A DNA stretch of 48,469 nt from Bryobacterales bacterium (GTDB taxonomy: Bacteria; Acidobacteriota; Terriglobia; Bryobacterales; Bryobacteraceae): positions 1 to 48,469 of the forward strand of contig JAIXKK010000208.1 in NCBI GenBank assembly GCA_026954325.1. The letters are read 5' to 3'. Below, one piece after another: positions 8,115 to 15,398 of this stretch. The position numbers were made by a program, and so were the translations under genes. How positions within the stretch are numbered: position 1 is the stretch's first letter; each line of letters begins with the position of its first letter. The notes below the pieces were generated by a model. It worked only from the letters and a program-made list of their open reading frames with translations. It made no database searches and was not told the origin of the DNA.

Positions 8115-8861
8115 ATGCTTGTCGCCAATCCCAGGGGAGACTTCTCCTTTATCAAAGGCATCAGCCCGTACTCGGCCGGCGCGGTGGCCTCGCCCGGCTT
8201 TCAGGTGGAGCACGCGCGGTTTCTGCGGCCTCTGCCGCTGGCCGCCGGATTTGAGGCGGTGGATGCGCATTTGAAGCGCCTGAACCGTCCGCGGCACGCC
8301 TTGTGCGGGATGGAACTTCGTTCCCCGCGGCCGTTCACATTTGCCGGCTTCGGCCAGTTCAACGCGGGCTACGTGGAGACTTTGAAGAAGTGGGACATCC
8401 CGCGGGACGGGTTGAACCCCGTGGCGCGGACGAACATCGCGCCTGCCTATGATCCGCCATCGCAGCCTTCCGTCTATGGATTCAGCTACACGATTCCGGC
8501 TCCGAACGCGCCGAAGACGTTCATTGTGGCGGGCGCGGGCGAACTGCCCGAGGGATCGCTCGATCCGCGCGACGTGGTGCGGCGCGGCGAGACCTCGCTC
8601 AGCGCGCTGGCGGAGAAGGCGATGTTTGTGATGAGCCTGATGGACGGCCGCATCCACGAATTAGGCGTGACCTGGGCGGATGTGACCGTGACCGAGGTGT
8701 ACACGGTGTTCGACATGCATCCGTTTCTCGAGAAGGAGATCGTGGCGCGCATGGGCAAGGGCGCGCAGCACGGGCTGACGTGGCATTATTCGCGGCCTCC
8801 GATCGAGAGTATCGAGTATGAGATGGATTTGCGGGGTTGCCGGCGGGAGATCGTATTGTAG
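8115..8861 (+). CDS. Protein with C-terminal Rid (YjgF)-like domain, possibly CnbZ-like deaminase
   Basis: The C-terminal half (~130-248) resembles the Rid/YjgF fold: KTFIVAGAGELPEG, LSALAEKAMFVMSLMDGRI, VTVTEVYTVFDMHPFLEKEI. The N-terminal ~110 residues form a separate segment rich in aromatic residues and Pro (ISPYSAGAVASPGFQVEHAR). Domain order and length (248 aa) recall proteins annotated as 2-aminomuconate-type deaminases (CnbZ-like). I make that link from memory of the family and cannot confirm it. Together with the CoA-transferase and MaoC genes upstream it may belong to a degradation route. No signal peptide. Confidence 0.55.
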   Translation: MLVANPRGDFSFIKGISPYSAGAVASPGFQVEHARFLRPLPLAAGFEAVDAHLKRLNRPRHALCGMELRSPRPFTFAGFGQFNAGYVETLKKWDIPRDGLNPVARTNIAPAYDPPSQPSVYGFSYTIPAPNAPKTFIVAGAGELPEGSLDPRDVVRRGETSLSALAEKAMFVMSLMDGRIHELGVTWADVTVTEVYTVFDMHPFLEKEIVARMGKGAQHGLTWHYSRPPIESIEYEMDLRGCRREIVL

Positions 8862-8869
8862 GAGCCAGC

Positions 8870-10180
8870 ATGCGGATTGACAGGCTGGAGCTGACGAACT
8901 TCAAGGGATTTCGGGAGTTGGCTGTGGAACTGCATCCGCATTTCACGCTGCTCATTGGCGAGAACGGATCAGGCAAGACAACACTCCTTGACGCTTTGGC
9001 CGTGGCCGCGGGCATCTGGCTGGTGAACCCTCCCGATTCCCTGCTCAGCAACAGCGGCCGTAATATCATGCGCAATGAGATCCGGCTCGAAGCGGAACAA
9101 AAAGGCGACCGAGTGCAGTTTTCTGAGCGATTGCCTGTCAGCGTCCGGGCTATGGGCGCGATTGGGGAACATGAGAATGTCATCTGGGCGCGACAGATTC
9201 GTGCAGGAGGTAAACGCACCACCAATGCGGATGCCAAGGGCGCTCTCGGCTACGTGAAGGAAATCTACGGGCAGGATCAGGCTGGCCGGCATGTACTTTG
9301 TCCTGTGCTCGCCTATTACGGGGCAGGCAGAGCCTGGCTACCGTCGAACGAAAGAATCCCAAAGCTCAAACACGATGGGCCGGCCCGCAGATGGGCTGCG
9401 TTCTACGACTGCTTTCACGAGCGGATCCGCTTCGACGAACTGCGCAGGTGGTTCCAACGGGAAACTACGGAGCGCGGCAACAGGAGAGGACGGTGGCGTC
9501 CCGGGTTTGAGGTGGTGCGGCGGGCCATTCTGCAGTGTGTACCCGGCTCCAGCGACGTCTGGTTCGATGTGGATTTGGACCAGATTGTTCTTTCCATCGA
9601 GGGCAATGCACAGCCTTTCGAGAACTTGAGCGCAGGGCAGCGGATGATGCTGGCGCTGGTGGCGGACCTCGCCATCAAGGCGGTGACCCAGAATGCCTTT
9701 CTTGTTCCGGCCGATGAGTTGCCGCCGGATGAGGAATTGCCTGCGGTGCTGAAGCAGACTCCAGGTCTGGTCTTGATTGATGAATTGGACGTGCACTTAC
9801 ATCCAAAGTGGCAGAGACGGATTGCTACCGACTTGAAGCGGACATTCCCCGCAATTCAATTTGTAGGCACCACGCACTCGCCGCAGGTCATTGGCGAAGT
9901 ACCACCCGAGGAGATCCGTGTCCTGGAGGGAGGTGAAGTCACCATTCCATCGCGTTCGTTTGGCATGGATTCGAGCCAGGTGTTAGCCGAGGTGATGAAT
10001 GCTGACGTGCGCGATCCCGATGTCGGAGTCCTGCTGGCCCGCTTGTTCTCCTTGATCGACAAGGAGGATTTCGCCGGCGCGAGAAGTGTCTTGCCGGAAG
10101 TTGAGGCTAGGCTTGGCGCGGATGACCCTGAGGTGACGCGAGCAAATACATTGATGCACTTTCTCGAGAGTGGGGAATGA
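8870..10180 (+). CDS. AAA (ABC-type) ATPase, PtuA-like defence ATPase
   Basis: An SMC/OLD-like ATPase of 436 aa. It opens with MRIDRLELTNFKGFRELAV and Walker A GENGSGKTT (30-38). An ABC signature (NLSAGQRMMLAL) lies near residue 253 and Walker B LVLIDELDVHLHP near 300-310. The His switch is in VGTTHSPQVIGE near 335. There is no TOPRIM domain, so it is not a full OLD nuclease. The downstream gene, overlapping by ATGA, encodes an HNH protein. This pairing is the hallmark of Septu (PtuA-PtuB) anti-phage systems. The start at 8870 is chosen for AGGAG 8 bases upstream; an in-frame extension to 8837 has no support. Confidence 0.78.
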   Translation: MRIDRLELTNFKGFRELAVELHPHFTLLIGENGSGKTTLLDALAVAAGIWLVNPPDSLLSNSGRNIMRNEIRLEAEQKGDRVQFSERLPVSVRAMGAIGEHENVIWARQIRAGGKRTTNADAKGALGYVKEIYGQDQAGRHVLCPVLAYYGAGRAWLPSNERIPKLKHDGPARRWAAFYDCFHERIRFDELRRWFQRETTERGNRRGRWRPGFEVVRRAILQCVPGSSDVWFDVDLDQIVLSIEGNAQPFENLSAGQRMMLALVADLAIKAVTQNAFLVPADELPPDEELPAVLKQTPGLVLIDELDVHLHPKWQRRIATDLKRTFPAIQFVGTTHSPQVIGEVPPEEIRVLEGGEVTIPSRSFGMDSSQVLAEVMNADVRDPDVGVLLARLFSLIDKEDFAGARSVLPEVEARLGADDPEVTRANTLMHFLESGE

Positions 10181-10815
10181 GAACCATCCACAAGGGGAAG
10201 GAGCCCGCCAGCCTCACGGAGTACCGAAAAGGCGTTCATGCGACCTATGATGGCTATCCAGATAAGGACACCTTGCGTGCTTTCCTCGTTGCTGAACAGC
10301 GCGGTCTTTGCTGTTATTGCATGAGCCGGATTCGAGGTAGTAGGGAGGAGATGAAGATTGCCCACTGGCACTCCCAGAGCAGACACCCGGACGAGCAACT
10401 GGAGTATTGGAATCTTCTAGGCGCATGTAAAGGGAATGAGCGCAAACGCCGGGGAGAACAGCATTGCGACACCCGCCAGGCGGACCGCGACATTTCACGG
10501 AATCCGGCTAACCCGCGGCATCGTGTTGAGCAAGTGATCCGTTACAGGGGCGACGGCCGGGTCGAGTCTGAGGATGCCGCCTTCGACAAGGAATTGAACG
10601 AGGTCCTGAATCTCAACTTTGCGTTTCTGGTCAACAACCGGAGAGCAGTGTTGACAGCATTCCAAGAGACTCTACGTAAGCGTGGAAAGCCGCCTCGGCA
10701 AAAGCTCGAGAGGTGGCTTCGGGAGTGGAATGGTGAATCCAGCAGTGATGATTTGCGGCCATTCTGCCAAGTGGTTGTCTGCTGGCTGCACAAGCGGCTC
10801 AGGCGGGTGAGCTAG
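10177..10815 (+). CDS. HNH endonuclease of the TIGR02646/PtuB type
   Basis: A 212-aa protein beginning MRTIHKGKEPASLTEYR, an opening typical of the TIGR02646 family used by Septu and some retron systems. The HNH core is visible: C45-x2-C48 (LCCYCMSRI), the catalytic His region IAHWHSQ (H63, H65), N79 in EYWNLLGAC, and C84/N87. A helical C-terminal domain follows. It presumably cuts nucleic acid when activated by the ATPase encoded just upstream (ATGA overlap). Its last 17 bases overlap convergently with the end of the Sua5-like gene. No further defence gene, integrase or repeat flanks the pair. Confidence 0.8.
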   Translation: MRTIHKGKEPASLTEYRKGVHATYDGYPDKDTLRAFLVAEQRGLCCYCMSRIRGSREEMKIAHWHSQSRHPDEQLEYWNLLGACKGNERKRRGEQHCDTRQADRDISRNPANPRHRVEQVIRYRGDGRVESEDAAFDKELNEVLNLNFAFLVNNRRAVLTAFQETLRKRGKPPRQKLERWLREWNGESSSDDLRPFCQVVVCWLHKRLRRVS

Positions 10816-11728
10816 CCCGCCGCAGGCGGTCCAACACGCCGGCCCACTCCTCAGTCTCCGGAGGCATCTCCACGGCTATCCATTCCAACCCAAGGCCGTC
10901 AGCCGCATGGAGCGCCTCGTACAGTTGCCGGGCATAGGCGGTGGCGTTCGCCGGCATCCGTTGCTCATACTCCGCATGCGCGGGAGTGCGCGTCCACAGG
11001 TATGCTCCGCGCCCGGCGGGCAATTTCCCGCCCCGGACGAGAATTACCGGCGTTCGCGGGCTGTAGTGGCGATGGTGCATCCCGGGCGAAGGATGAGCGC
11101 CTTCCACTTTGCCCGCCATGTGCACCTGCCGGCCGAGCGCGGCTTCGAGATCCTCGAGGGACACCATGCCGGGCCGCAGCAGCACGGGATCCGGTCCGGC
11201 GAGGGAAAGCACTGTCGATTCGATGCCCACCTCGCACGGGCCCCCATCGAGGATCATATCCAGCGTGTTTCCGAACGCCGCGCGCACGTGGTCCGCGGTG
11301 GTGGGGGAAAGCTCGGTGAAGCGATTGGCGCTGGGGGCGGCCACGGGCACGCCGGCGCGGCGGATCACCTCGCGCATCACTTCATGCGCCGGCAGACGGA
11401 GCCCCACCGTGTCGAGTCCGGCGGTCACGATGTCCGGAATCATTTCGCGCTTGGGGACGACCATGGTGAGCGGGCCCGGCCAGAAGCGTGCGGCGAGCGT
11501 ATCGGCTTCGGCGGACCAGGCACGAGCCAGGCCGCGCGCCATTTCGACCGAGCATACGTGCACGATGAGCGGACTGGTGGCCGGCCGGCCCTTCACTTCG
11601 TAAATGCGCGCCACGGCGCGCGCATCGAGCGCGCTGGCGCCAAGGCCGTACACTGTCTCCGTGGGCAGAGCGACGAGTCCGCCGTTGCGCAGGATGGCGG
11701 CGGCTTGCTCCAGGTCTGTTTCCCTCAC
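10799..11728 (-). CDS. Threonylcarbamoyl-AMP synthase, Sua5 type
   Basis: Makes L-threonylcarbamoyl-AMP from threonine, bicarbonate and ATP, the first step of the t6A37 modification of ANN-decoding tRNAs. The YrdC domain fills residues ~5-195: GGLVALPTETVYGLGASA, the KGRPATSPLIVHV loop, FWPGPLTMVV, APSANRFTELSPT and ESTVLSL. A C-terminal Sua5 domain (~215-309), joined by HHRHYSPRTPV, makes this the long Sua5 form rather than the short TsaC. It starts with GTG three bases after the prfB stop, with GGAG 6 bases upstream, so the two form an operon. Confidence 0.92.
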   Translation of the reverse strand: MRETDLEQAAAILRNGGLVALPTETVYGLGASALDARAVARIYEVKGRPATSPLIVHVCSVEMARGLARAWSAEADTLAARFWPGPLTMVVPKREMIPDIVTAGLDTVGLRLPAHEVMREVIRRAGVPVAAPSANRFTELSPTTADHVRAAFGNTLDMILDGGPCEVGIESTVLSLAGPDPVLLRPGMVSLEDLEAALGRQVHMAGKVEGAHPSPGMHHRHYSPRTPVILVRGGKLPAGRGAYLWTRTPAHAEYEQRMPANATAYARQLYEALHAADGLGLEWIAVEMPPETEEWAGVLDRLRRASSPA

Positions 11729-11731
11729 CAG

Positions 11732-12866
11732 TTACTCCGGCAGATCGTCCTTGGCGTCGCCGGCGATCTTGCCCGTTTTGCGCCACACGAGGTAGGCGTG
11801 CATGAACTCCTCGATGTCGCCATCGAGAACGCGATCGACGTCGCCCACGGCAAGCTTGGTGCGGTGATCCTTGATCATGCGATAAGGCGCGAGTACATAG
11901 CTGCGGATCTGGCTGCCGAAGTTGATCTCGAGCTTGGAATCCTCGAGCTTCTTCTCTTCCTCGCGCCGCTTACGCATCTCGTGCTCGAACAGGCGGGCGC
12001 GAAGTTGTTTCAGCGCGCTGGCGCGGTTCTTGTGCTGCGAACGCTCGTTCTGGCACTGGACCACGATTCCGGTGGGGAGGTGCGTCATGCGGATGGCGGA
12101 GTCCGTGCGGTTGACGTGCTGCCCGCCGGCGCCGCTGGCGCGGAAGGTATCCACGCGCAGGTCCTCGGGCTTGATTTCGATCTTGATCTCATCATCCACC
12201 TGGGGAATCACGAAAACCGAGGCGAACGAAGTATGCCGCCGGGCGTTGGCGTCGAACGGTGAGATGCGCACGAGGCGGTGCACGCCCACCTCGGATTGCA
12301 GCAGGCCGAAGACATTGTCGCCGTTGATTTCAAGGGTGGCGGACTTGATACCCGCGCCCTCGCCCTCGAGCCGGTCCGTGATGACCGATTCAAAGCCCAT
12401 GCGTTCCGCCCAGCGCAGGTACATGCGCAGCAGCATTTCGGCCCAATCCTGGCTTTCGGTGCCGCCGGCCCCCGGATGGATGGTCATGATGGCGCTGCGG
12501 GCGTCATGCTCTCCGCTGAGGAGCATGGTGGTTTCCATCGTGCTCAGACGTTCGGAGAGGCTCTTCAGTTCGCGCTCGATGTCGCGGGTTACATCTTCGC
12601 CCTCGGAGCCGAGTTCGAAGAGCGTCTCGACGTCGCTGGTCATGGCCGCGATCCGCGCGTCATTTTGCAGAGCCTGCTCGAGCTTCTTGCGGTCCTGCAT
12701 CACCTTCTGGCTCAACTCGGGCGAGTTCCAGAAATCGGGCGACGAAATCTGATGGTCTAAGGCTTCAAATTGTTTTCTTTTGGAAGCGGCGTCAAAGATA
12801 GCTCCGCACAGCGTCAGCCTGCTGGCGGAGCGGTAAATACTCCCTCTGGAGTTCGTCCAACGTCAT
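11732..12866 (-). CDS. prfB: Peptide chain release factor 2 with programmed +1 frameshift
   Basis: Terminates translation at UGA and UAA. Translation starts at the ATG at 12866 (MTLDELQREYLPLRQQ), reads 24 codons to CTT-TGA (12797-12792), then shifts +1 and continues DAASKRKQFEALDH to the stop at 11732. Both functional motifs are present: the SPF tripeptide (RLVRISPFDAN) for stop-codon recognition and GGQ (RASGAGGQHVNRT) for peptide release. The product is about 377 aa, close to the family norm. It is followed after 3 bases by the sua5-type gene. The 12903 gene is transcribed divergently. Confidence 0.95.
12792..12808 (-). promoter_or_regulatory. prfB autoregulatory frameshift site
   Basis: The minus strand reads GGAG-C-TAT-CTT-TGA-C, an internal Shine-Dalgarno-like GGAG just before the slippery CTT and in-frame TGA. 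It matches the known RF2 feedback site, where low RF2 lets ribosomes pause at UGA and shift +1. Confidence 0.92.
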
Positions 12867-12888
12867 ACCTTTGATGGTAGCAGACCTG

Positions 12889-12894
12889 TACAAT
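12889..12894 (+). promoter_or_regulatory. -10 box, leaderless start
   Basis: TACAAT ends 8 bases before the ATG at 12903 (5 before a GTG at 12900) with no Shine-Dalgarno sequence. Confidence 0.5.
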
Positions 12895-12902
12895 GGCTCG
12901 TG

Positions 12903-14456
12903 ATGAAACGAACGGCTGTGGAATGGCTGGTGGAGGCGCTGCGGGAGCGCGGCGTCGAATGGATGGCGGCCCTTTGTGGCTACGGACTCGACCCGCTGTT
13001 TGACGCGGCGACGCGGGCGGGAATGCGCCTGATCGATACGCGCAATGAGCAGACGGCGGCCTATATCGCCGAAGGATACGGCCGCCTGACGGGCAGGCCG
13101 GGCGTCTGCGCCACCTCCAGCGGGGTCGCCGTGGCGAACGCCCTGACGGGGGTGATGAACGCGTGGTTCGACCAGGCTCCCATGCTCTACATCAGCGGAT
13201 CGGCGGACCTGCCGACGCTCGGATTGGGATGCTTCCAGGATCTGGATCAGGCGAGCGTGGTGAAGCCGGTATCGAAATACTCTCATCTGGTGGACACGCC
13301 GGAGCGCATCGTGCAGATGTTCGACGAGGCATGGCAGACCGCCTGCGCGCCCCCGCGCGGCCCCGTGCACCTCATGATTCCCATGGATGTGCAGCGCGCC
13401 GAAGTGGATGGCGAGGCATTGGTTCGGGGGAACACCGTCCCAGCCGCGCCGGGTGTCAGCGTGGAGGCGGTGGATGCGGCCGTGCGTGAGTTGCGCGCGG
13501 CCAGCCGGCCTCTGATCATCGCGGGCAGCGAATTGCATTACAGCGGCGAGGGCGGGGATCTCCTGGCGTTTGCGGAATCCGCCGGCATTCCCGTTCAGAC
13601 TCCCATTTGGGACCGCGGCATCTGTCCGCGGGAGAGTGAGGCGTTTGTGGGCGTGATTGGCGCGGCCAGCGGAGATCCCGGCCTGCCGGCGGATTCCGAT
13701 TGCATCGTGCTGGCGGGCGCGGCAGCGGATTACCGTGTGGGGTATCTTCAAACCGGAGTGAAAGTGATCCGGCTGGACCGCGGCTGGAAGCAGTTGCGCG
13801 AGAAGCAGGATTGGCCCCGCGCTTCGGAATGGCTCGCGGAGGCGCGGCGGAGACGGACGGAGTTTGCGGCGCGCATCCGGACGGGTGCGGAGGCTCAACG
13901 GATGGAGGGGCATACGCACGCCATTGACGTGATCGACGCCATTGAGAAGGCGCTGCCTGACGAGGGGACGCTGCTGATTGACGGCGGGAGCATCGGCCAG
14001 TGGGCGCACCAACTTCTCTGCCAGCGGCGCTACCCGGGCTACTGGCTGCCTTGCGGCCGGAGCGGCGTAGTGGGGTTTGGAATCGGAGGGGCGATGGCCG
14101 CGCGGCTGGCGGACCCGCGCCGTCCGGTGCTGCTGCTTTCCGGAGATGGGGCGTTCACGTTCAATGTCGCGGATCTCGAGTGCGCCGCGAGACAGGGACT
14201 TTCGTTCGTCGCGGTGGTGGCGGATGATCAGTGCTGGGGGATTACGCACAGCGGACATTTGCGGCAATATGGCCAGGGAATGGCGACTCAATTGGGGGCA
14301 ATTCCATTTGATCAATTGGCGCGGTCATTGGGTGCGAACGGAATGCGGGTCAACAAGAGAGAGGAGATTGCGGGGGCGCTGCATAGTGCTCTTGGATCGG
14401 GCGGGGTTACGGTGATCCACGTGCCGGTTGTGGGCGGAAACCCCGGCACGAATTAG
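12903..14456 (+). CDS. Thiamine diphosphate-dependent enzyme, acetolactate synthase-like
   Basis: All three domains of the decarboxylase/acetolactate-synthase superfamily are present. The N-terminal pyrimidine-binding domain holds the cofactor-activating Glu at E49 (DTRNEQTAAYIAEGYGRLTG). A central Rossmann-like domain follows (~190-330), then the C-terminal pyrophosphate domain with G414-D415-G416 (LSGDGAFTFNVADLECAAR). The Asn that usually closes the metal-binding motif is replaced by Asp (VVADDQCWG, D441/D442). The length, 517 aa, is shorter than biosynthetic acetolactate synthase and there is no small-subunit gene or FAD evidence. It could act in ketoacid decarboxylation or carboligation; the substrate is unclear. 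Confidence 0.85.
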   Translation: MKRTAVEWLVEALRERGVEWMAALCGYGLDPLFDAATRAGMRLIDTRNEQTAAYIAEGYGRLTGRPGVCATSSGVAVANALTGVMNAWFDQAPMLYISGSADLPTLGLGCFQDLDQASVVKPVSKYSHLVDTPERIVQMFDEAWQTACAPPRGPVHLMIPMDVQRAEVDGEALVRGNTVPAAPGVSVEAVDAAVRELRAASRPLIIAGSELHYSGEGGDLLAFAESAGIPVQTPIWDRGICPRESEAFVGVIGAASGDPGLPADSDCIVLAGAAADYRVGYLQTGVKVIRLDRGWKQLREKQDWPRASEWLAEARRRRTEFAARIRTGAEAQRMEGHTHAIDVIDAIEKALPDEGTLLIDGGSIGQWAHQLLCQRRYPGYWLPCGRSGVVGFGIGGAMAARLADPRRPVLLLSGDGAFTFNVADLECAARQGLSFVAVVADDQCWGITHSGHLRQYGQGMATQLGAIPFDQLARSLGANGMRVNKREEIAGALHSALGSGGVTVIHVPVVGGNPGTN

Positions 14457-14470
14457 GCCTCGAATACCCA

Positions 14471-14499
14471 TTGACAGATCCGGAATTCAGGCTGAGAAT
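14471..14499 (+). promoter_or_regulatory. Promoter of the ncRNA candidate
   Basis: A perfect -35 TTGACA (14471-14476), a 17-base spacer and GAGAAT (14494-14499, 4/6 to consensus). Transcription would begin near 14506, well inside the gap between the two coding genes. Confidence 0.5.
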
Positions 14500-14530
14500 T
14501 GTGTTAGAAGGTAGCAGTAAGAAGCCTTCA

Positions 14531-14606
14531 AATCTCCGAAAGGAGGTGCTGATGTAGAAGGTGGGCAGCAATGCCCAGAATCTCATCAGGAGGTGTTCGT
14601 ATAGAA
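14531..14606 (+). repeat. Direct repeat of a 28/29-base hairpin element
   Basis: Two copies, 14531-14559 and 14579-14606, 48 bases apart. They share AATCTC, GAGGTG and TAGAA but differ in the loop and in the six bases before TAG. In copy 1 an ATG (14552) is followed at once by TAG. Confidence 0.7.
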
Positions 14607-14742
14607 CCGGACAAGAGAGGGGGCGGTAGCACTCATCTCTTCATGTGAAACCGTTATCGCGCACGGCCGGAAAGCGCAGTAGACGCGCAAAGGCATCTAA
14701 TGCCTCCATGATGGCGTCAACCCGGTAACGGATGAAGGGATA

Positions 14743-14760
14743 GGGGCGATCCGCCCCTTT
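14743..14760 (+). terminator. Terminator of the ncRNA candidate
   Basis: GGGGCG-ATC-CGCCCC followed by TTT. The stem is strong and the T-run short. It sits just before the -10 box of the next gene. Confidence 0.6.
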
Positions 14761-14768
14761 CGTGTGTC

Positions 14769-14774
14769 TATACT
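14769..14774 (+). promoter_or_regulatory. -10 box, leaderless start
   Basis: TATACT ends exactly 6 bases before the ATG at 14781, with no Shine-Dalgarno sequence. Confidence 0.5.
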
Positions 14775-14780
14775 CGTTGT

Positions 14781-15398
14781 ATGGTGCGGCTCACTGCGCT
14801 CGTCCTTCTTGCCTGCCCTTTAATTCCCGCGGAAAATACGATTGAGGCTTTCGGCCTGAAATGGGATGTTCCCATCGCCTCGGATTGGAAGATGGAGGAT
14901 GGCGTGCTCCATCTGCTCACGCCGAGACCTTCCACCCAGCCGCGCCGCCCCTCGCAATATGCGCTTGCGGAGACTCCTGATTATCGCAAGGTGACCATCG
15001 ATGCGGAAGTGCAGCCTGAGCCGGCAGCCATCCGCAACCGGCATAACTCCCTCATACTTGTTTACGCCTGGAAGGACAAGGATCATTTCAACTACGCCCA
15101 TCTCTCGGTCGATTCGGCGGCGCATACCGCGGTGCACAACGGGATCTTCCATGTCTTCGGCGGCGACCGTGTACGCATCAGTTCTCTGGAAGGCCCGGCG
15201 ACTCTTCATGACGGCCGGTGGCATAAGGTGAAACTTGTCTATGACGGGTCGAGCGGGCGCGTGGACGTTTGGGTGAACGGCGAAACTTCGCCTTCCATGC
15301 GCGCCGTCGATATGAGCCTGGGCGCGGGCAGAGTGGGCATCGGCAGCTTTTTCGACATGGGCATGTTCCGGAACGTTCGCATCACCGGCGAGCAATGA
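14781..15398 (+). CDS. Secreted LamG/concanavalin-like domain protein
   Basis: A 205-aa exported protein. The N-terminus (MVRLTALVLLACPLIPAEN) is a signal peptide with a near-lipobox Cys at residue 12. The remainder looks like a single jelly-roll domain of the LamG/DUF1080 kind: WKMEDGVLHLLTP, YRKVTIDAEVQPEP, SLILVYAWKDKDHFNYAHLS, DGRWHKVKLVYDGSSGRVDV and GRVGIGSFFDMGMFRNVRI. Such domains bind or process sugars; no catalytic residues can be identified. Its stop overlaps the next start by ATGA, so the two are co-translated even though the partner is a cytoplasmic enzyme. Confidence 0.75.
   Translation: MVRLTALVLLACPLIPAENTIEAFGLKWDVPIASDWKMEDGVLHLLTPRPSTQPRRPSQYALAETPDYRKVTIDAEVQPEPAAIRNRHNSLILVYAWKDKDHFNYAHLSVDSAAHTAVHNGIFHVFGGDRVRISSLEGPATLHDGRWHKVKLVYDGSSGRVDVWVNGETSPSMRAVDMSLGAGRVGIGSFFDMGMFRNVRITGEQ

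Larger units (their letters stand above)
14505..14765 (+). ncRNA. Structured non-coding RNA candidate with duplicated Shine-Dalgarno hairpins
   Basis: The 324-base gap between the coding genes holds a promoter, nested helices and a terminator but no credible open frame. The 5' part has two copies of one element. Copy 1 (14531-14559) is AATCTC-CGAAAG-GAGGTG-CTGATG-TAGAA and copy 2 (14579-14606) is AATCTC-ATCAG-GAGGTG-TTCGTA-TAGAA. Each folds a perfect extended Shine-Dalgarno (AGGAGGTG) into a hairpin, the first with a GAAA tetraloop. Between them GGGC/GCCC forms another hairpin. The 3' part has a long-range helix CCGTTATC/GGTAACGG (14651-14658 with 14724-14731) enclosing GACGC/GCGTC (14682-14686 with 14714-14718) and AGGCAT/ATGCCT (14691-14705). 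Rfam membership could not be tested; the acidobacterial motifs there are the obvious comparison. Confidence 0.6.

Noticed and set aside
8870..10815. Mobile island or prophage carrying the defence pair
   Set aside because: No integrase, transposase, direct repeats or tRNA flank it; the neighbours are ordinary chromosomal genes.
10907..12262. A 451-codon plus-strand frame opposite sua5 and prfB
   Set aside because: Composition is His/Arg/Gly-rich as expected from an antisense frame; the opposite strand carries two unmistakable housekeeping genes.
12795..14315. A long minus-strand open frame (507 codons) opposite the ThDP enzyme
   Set aside because: Only its last 24 codons are real (start of prfB). 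The rest mirrors the GC-rich plus-strand gene and has no motif or start signal.
15269..15394. Extended N-terminus for the acyl-CoA synthetase-GNAT protein
   Set aside because: It would overlap the coding end of the LamG-like gene in another frame; the ATGA overlap at 15395 is the natural start.
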